Source of the DNA: Chryseobacterium sp.
GTDB taxonomy: Bacteria > Bacteroidota > Bacteroidia > Flavobacteriales > Weeksellaceae
Reading direction: 5' to 3'
Assembly: GCA_003248755.1 (NCBI GenBank)
Contig: QFQW01000022.1
Coordinates: 1-52,066 of the forward strand
Length of the DNA stretch: 52,066 nt
Positions 49,836 to 52,066 of this stretch are shown piece by piece; within the stretch, counting starts at the first letter, position 1, and each line of letters starts with the position of its first letter. The notes under the pieces were generated by a model. It ran no database searches. It saw only the letters and a program-made list of their open reading frames with translations, and was not told the DNA's origin. Both the position numbers and the translations under genes were made by a program.

Positions 49836-50948
49836 TTATAATTCCAGTTTCAAAATTTTCTCCATCTGTTTCTGATTCACACTTTCCGGAATACTTCTAA
49901 AAACAAAATTCCTAAATCCAGTGAAATTTTCCCACTGCGCAACTTTTCCAAGTGTCCAGCTCGTGTTTACAATATGATGAACTTTTGGTTTTCTGATTTT
50001 CTCGAATTGAGAAAAAACTTTGTTCCAATCTTTATCATTTACTAAAAGCTTCGACAAAATATAAGCGTCTTCAACTGCTTGGCAACCGCCTTGTCCCATA
50101 TTTGGAGTAGTTGCATGAGCTGCGTCGCCAATCAAACAAAGGTTTTCTGCTGACCAATTATTCATCGGCTTTAGGTCAATAATATCATTTAGAATAATAT
50201 TTTCTTTGAATGTTTTCGAAATTATTTCCAGAATACCAGGATGGAAATTTCTAAATTCTTCTAATAAATCAATATTCTCCGAATAAAAATTCTCATTCAC
50301 CAAAGCATACCAATACAAAGTGTTTTCTCTTATTTTCACAAAACCGAACCGTTTTCCTTTTCCCCACATTTCATAGGCGTTATGGCTGTATTTTTCGGGG
50401 ATTTTCGTATCAAGGATTCCGCGCCAGCATTTTTGTCCGGTGTTTCTGATTTCTCCTGCTTGCAGAATTTGATTTCGAACCAAGGATTTTACGCCGTCTG
50501 CTCCAAATACGATTTGACTTTCAATTTCTGTTTTATCTTCAAAAGTCAAATGATAATTTTCTTTCTTTTCAATTGTTGAAAGACGTTTGTTCAGAATAAT
50601 ATGTTCCGAAATATTTTTACTCAGAATTTTCTGTAAATCCGCTCTGTGAATAGCGATGTTACAAACGTTATATTTGCTTTCCAATTTCAGAACATCCGTT
50701 TTGGAAATGGTTTTCAGCTTTTCATCAGTAATAATTAAAGCATGCATCTTTGTTCCTGCATTTTCGATTTTCTCTTTCAAACCGAGTTTATCGAAGATTT
50801 GTATTGCATTTCCGGCCATTGCGATTCCTGCTCCGACGGGTTTTATTTCCGGTGCACTTTCATAGATTTTGAAATCGATGTTCTGTTGCTTTAGAAAATT
50901 ACCTAAAGTTAAACCGCCAATTCCGCCGCCGATGATTGAGATGCTCAT
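49836..50948 (-). CDS. FAD-dependent monooxygenase (aromatic hydroxylase family)
   Basis: A 370-residue flavoprotein: the Rossmann loop IGGGIGGLTLGNFL at residues 5-18, the DG motif GADGVKSLVRNQI near 150, and the GD motif CLIGDAAHATTPNMGQGG near 272. This is the class A flavin monooxygenase pattern shared with p-hydroxybenzoate hydroxylase, urate hydroxylases and TetX. The substrate cannot be assigned. The gene is convergent with ccsBA and 161 bp from rpoD on the same strand, with rpoD's terminator in between. Confidence 0.9.
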   Translation of the reverse strand: MSISIIGGGIGGLTLGNFLKQQNIDFKIYESAPEIKPVGAGIAMAGNAIQIFDKLGLKEKIENAGTKMHALIITDEKLKTISKTDVLKLESKYNVCNIAIHRADLQKILSKNISEHIILNKRLSTIEKKENYHLTFEDKTEIESQIVFGADGVKSLVRNQILQAGEIRNTGQKCWRGILDTKIPEKYSHNAYEMWGKGKRFGFVKIRENTLYWYALVNENFYSENIDLLEEFRNFHPGILEIISKTFKENIILNDIIDLKPMNNWSAENLCLIGDAAHATTPNMGQGGCQAVEDAYILSKLLVNDKDWNKVFSQFEKIRKPKVHHIVNTSWTLGKVAQWENFTGFRNFVFRSIPESVNQKQMEKILKLEL

Positions 50949-51109
50949 TTATTTAAATTAAGTAGAAAAAGAATCTTTGTCTTACTGTAAGCAACTCGAC
51001 AGATTCTGTAGAGATTCCTTCGGAATGACAAACATCAATATTCGGAAATTAAAACAAAAAAAGCAAGACCAAAAAGTCCTGCTTTCAAATCATTCAGTGA
51101 ATGAAGATT
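50949..51109. other. Intergenic region between monooxygenase and rpoD
   Basis: It holds a short repeat-like stretch around 50998-51030 (CTCGACAGATTCTGTAGAGA then TTCCTTCGGAATGAC), which resembles a common flavobacterial intergenic repeat, and the rpoD terminator. No ORF is supported. Confidence 0.5.
51060..51085 (-). terminator. Terminator of rpoD
   Basis: On the minus strand AAAGCAGGAC pairs with GTCTTGCTTT (one G-T pair) around TTTTTG, followed by a T run. Confidence 0.8.
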
Positions 51110-51976
51110 TTATTTACCAAGATAAGATTTCAAAATCTTACTTCTAGTATTATGTTTCAATCTCTTGATTGCTTTTTCTTTGATTTGGCGAACTCTTTCT
51201 CTCGTAAGGTCAAAAGTTTCCCCGATTTCTTCAAGAGTCATTGGATGTTTTCCATTCAAACCGAAATATAATCTTACCAAGTCAGCTTCTCTTGGTGTCA
51301 AAGTTTGAAGTGCTCTTTCAATTTCTATTTGAAGAGATTCCAACATCAGGTCTTTATCAGGACTTGGAGACTCACCAGAACGTAAAACGTCATAAAGGTT
51401 AGAGTCTTCACCTTCCACAAGCGGCGCGTCCATAGATAGGTGACGACCACTGTTTTTCATAGATTCTTTGATGTCTTCCTCACTCATATCAAGAACTTCT
51501 GCCAATTCTTCCGGAGAAGGCGGTCTTTCGTTCTCTTGCTCCAGGTGAGCATAAGCTTTGTTGATCTTGTTGATAGAACCAATTTTGTTCAAAGGTAATC
51601 TTACAATTCTCGATTGCTCAGCCAAAGCCTGCAAAATCGATTGACGAATCCACCAAACAGCATAAGAAATAAATTTGAAACCTCTCGTTTCATCATATCT
51701 TTTCGCCGCTTTCATCAGACCAAGATTTCCTTCGTTGATCAAATCCGGAAGAGAAAGACCTTGATTCTGATACTGTTTAGAAACCGAAACTACGAAACGT
51801 AAGTTAGCTTTAATCAGTTTTTCAAGAGCAGCTCTGTCTCCGGCACGGATTCTCTGAGCCAAATCTACCTCTTCGTCAGCGGTAATCAATTCAACTTTTC
51901 CAATCTCTTGCAGATACTTGTCTAGTGATGCGGTTTCCCTGTTGGTAACCTGTTTTGTAATTTTTAATTGTCTCAT
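51110..51976 (-). CDS. rpoD: Primary sigma factor RpoD/SigA
   Basis: A 288-residue sigma-70 factor without region 1.1, the usual short form of Bacteroidota. Region 1.2 is SLDKYLQEIGKVELI, region 2 is LRFVVSVSKQYQNQGLSLPDLINEGNLGLMKAAKRYD with YAVWWIRQSI, region 3 follows, and region 4 ends in LEEIGETFDLTRERVRQIKEKAIKRLK. It should recognise the TTTG/TAnnTTTG promoters seen across the window. Its own upstream 90 bp are AT-rich without a clear -7 match. Confidence 0.97.
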   Translation of the reverse strand: MRQLKITKQVTNRETASLDKYLQEIGKVELITADEEVDLAQRIRAGDRAALEKLIKANLRFVVSVSKQYQNQGLSLPDLINEGNLGLMKAAKRYDETRGFKFISYAVWWIRQSILQALAEQSRIVRLPLNKIGSINKINKAYAHLEQENERPPSPEELAEVLDMSEEDIKESMKNSGRHLSMDAPLVEGEDSNLYDVLRSGESPSPDKDLMLESLQIEIERALQTLTPREADLVRLYFGLNGKHPMTLEEIGETFDLTRERVRQIKEKAIKRLKHNTRSKILKSYLGK

Positions 51977-52066
51977 TATAAAAACCTCATTCTATTAGGT
52001 TGCATTATATTATACGATGAAAAAATAAAAAAGGTTACAAATATTTTAATTTTACCAGTTTATTGT

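Noticed and set aside
49836..50948. TetX tetracycline monooxygenase
   Set aside because: The FAD-binding motifs are shared by the whole aromatic hydroxylase family. I see no TetX-specific substrate-binding residues that I can vouch for.
1..52066. Transposase, integrase, prophage, tRNA or rRNA genes
   Set aside because: None was recognised on either strand. The inverted-repeat elements carry no transposase.
51977..52066. rpoD promoter
   Set aside because: The 90 bp are AT-rich. TATAATATAATG and ATATTTG are present, but neither gives a convincing TTTG/TAnnTTTG pair with correct spacing.

Overview
The window looks like a chromosomal segment of a flavobacterium, most likely of the Chryseobacterium/Epilithonimonas group (Weeksellaceae, Bacteroidota). 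The evidence is AT-rich DNA, -7 promoter elements of the TAnnTTTG type in front of many genes, almost no Shine-Dalgarno sequences, a 288-residue RpoD without region 1.1, a protein with a type IX secretion C-terminal domain, a fused CcsB/CcsA protein, and many Bacteroidota-specific families (DUF2490, DUF6326, HMA-like/AraC regulator, MG2/plug protein). I saw no rRNA, tRNA, CRISPR array, transposase or prophage gene.

Layout. 1-5660 is a beta-oxidation operon read leftwards: marR, fadN, fadA and an acyl-CoA dehydrogenase cut by the window edge, with two small four-helix-bundle (IVP-type) genes lodged between the enzyme genes. A 26-bp perfect palindrome lies over the marR promoter. 5743-9688, also leftwards, holds a zeta-type kinase, a 48-residue partner, a TlpA-like lipoprotein, a FecCD-type permease, a GxxExxY gene and a FecE-type ATPase. 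9745-16893 runs rightwards: ferredoxin-type reductase, SanA-like protein, a repeat-rich lipoprotein, udk, a DivIC-like protein, the methylmalonyl-CoA mutase small subunit, DinB, a pseudouridine synthase and an alpha/beta hydrolase. 16907-33494 runs leftwards: MG2/TonB-plug protein, copper-type P-ATPase, lipoprotein, panE, secreted protein, EamA transporter, DUF2199, copper-type AraC regulator, a NarL-type two-component pair, a PQQ-propeller protein and a type IX-secreted beta-helix protein. 33573-49767 is mixed: aldo/keto reductase, RNA-binding protein, BlaI-like regulator with PAP2, pdhA-pdhC, DUF2490, an HD hydrolase, an O-acyltransferase, ftsK, two small membrane proteins and ccsBA. The window closes with a flavin monooxygenase and rpoD.

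The most notable structure is a set of inverted-repeat-bounded elements, each sitting directly behind a stop codon. Some carry a small gene (a four-helix-bundle protein or a GxxExxY protein), others carry none, and one sequence core is shared between the gene-bearing and the empty forms. This looks like a family of small insertion elements that target, or are tolerated at, the 3' ends of genes. Other points of interest are a four-copy tandem array with an exact 41-bp period followed by a strongly structured candidate RNA (39062-39418), a palindromic intergenic repeat that has become coding sequence inside the copper ATPase, and an in-frame 30-35-residue deletion in one of the four-helix-bundle genes.
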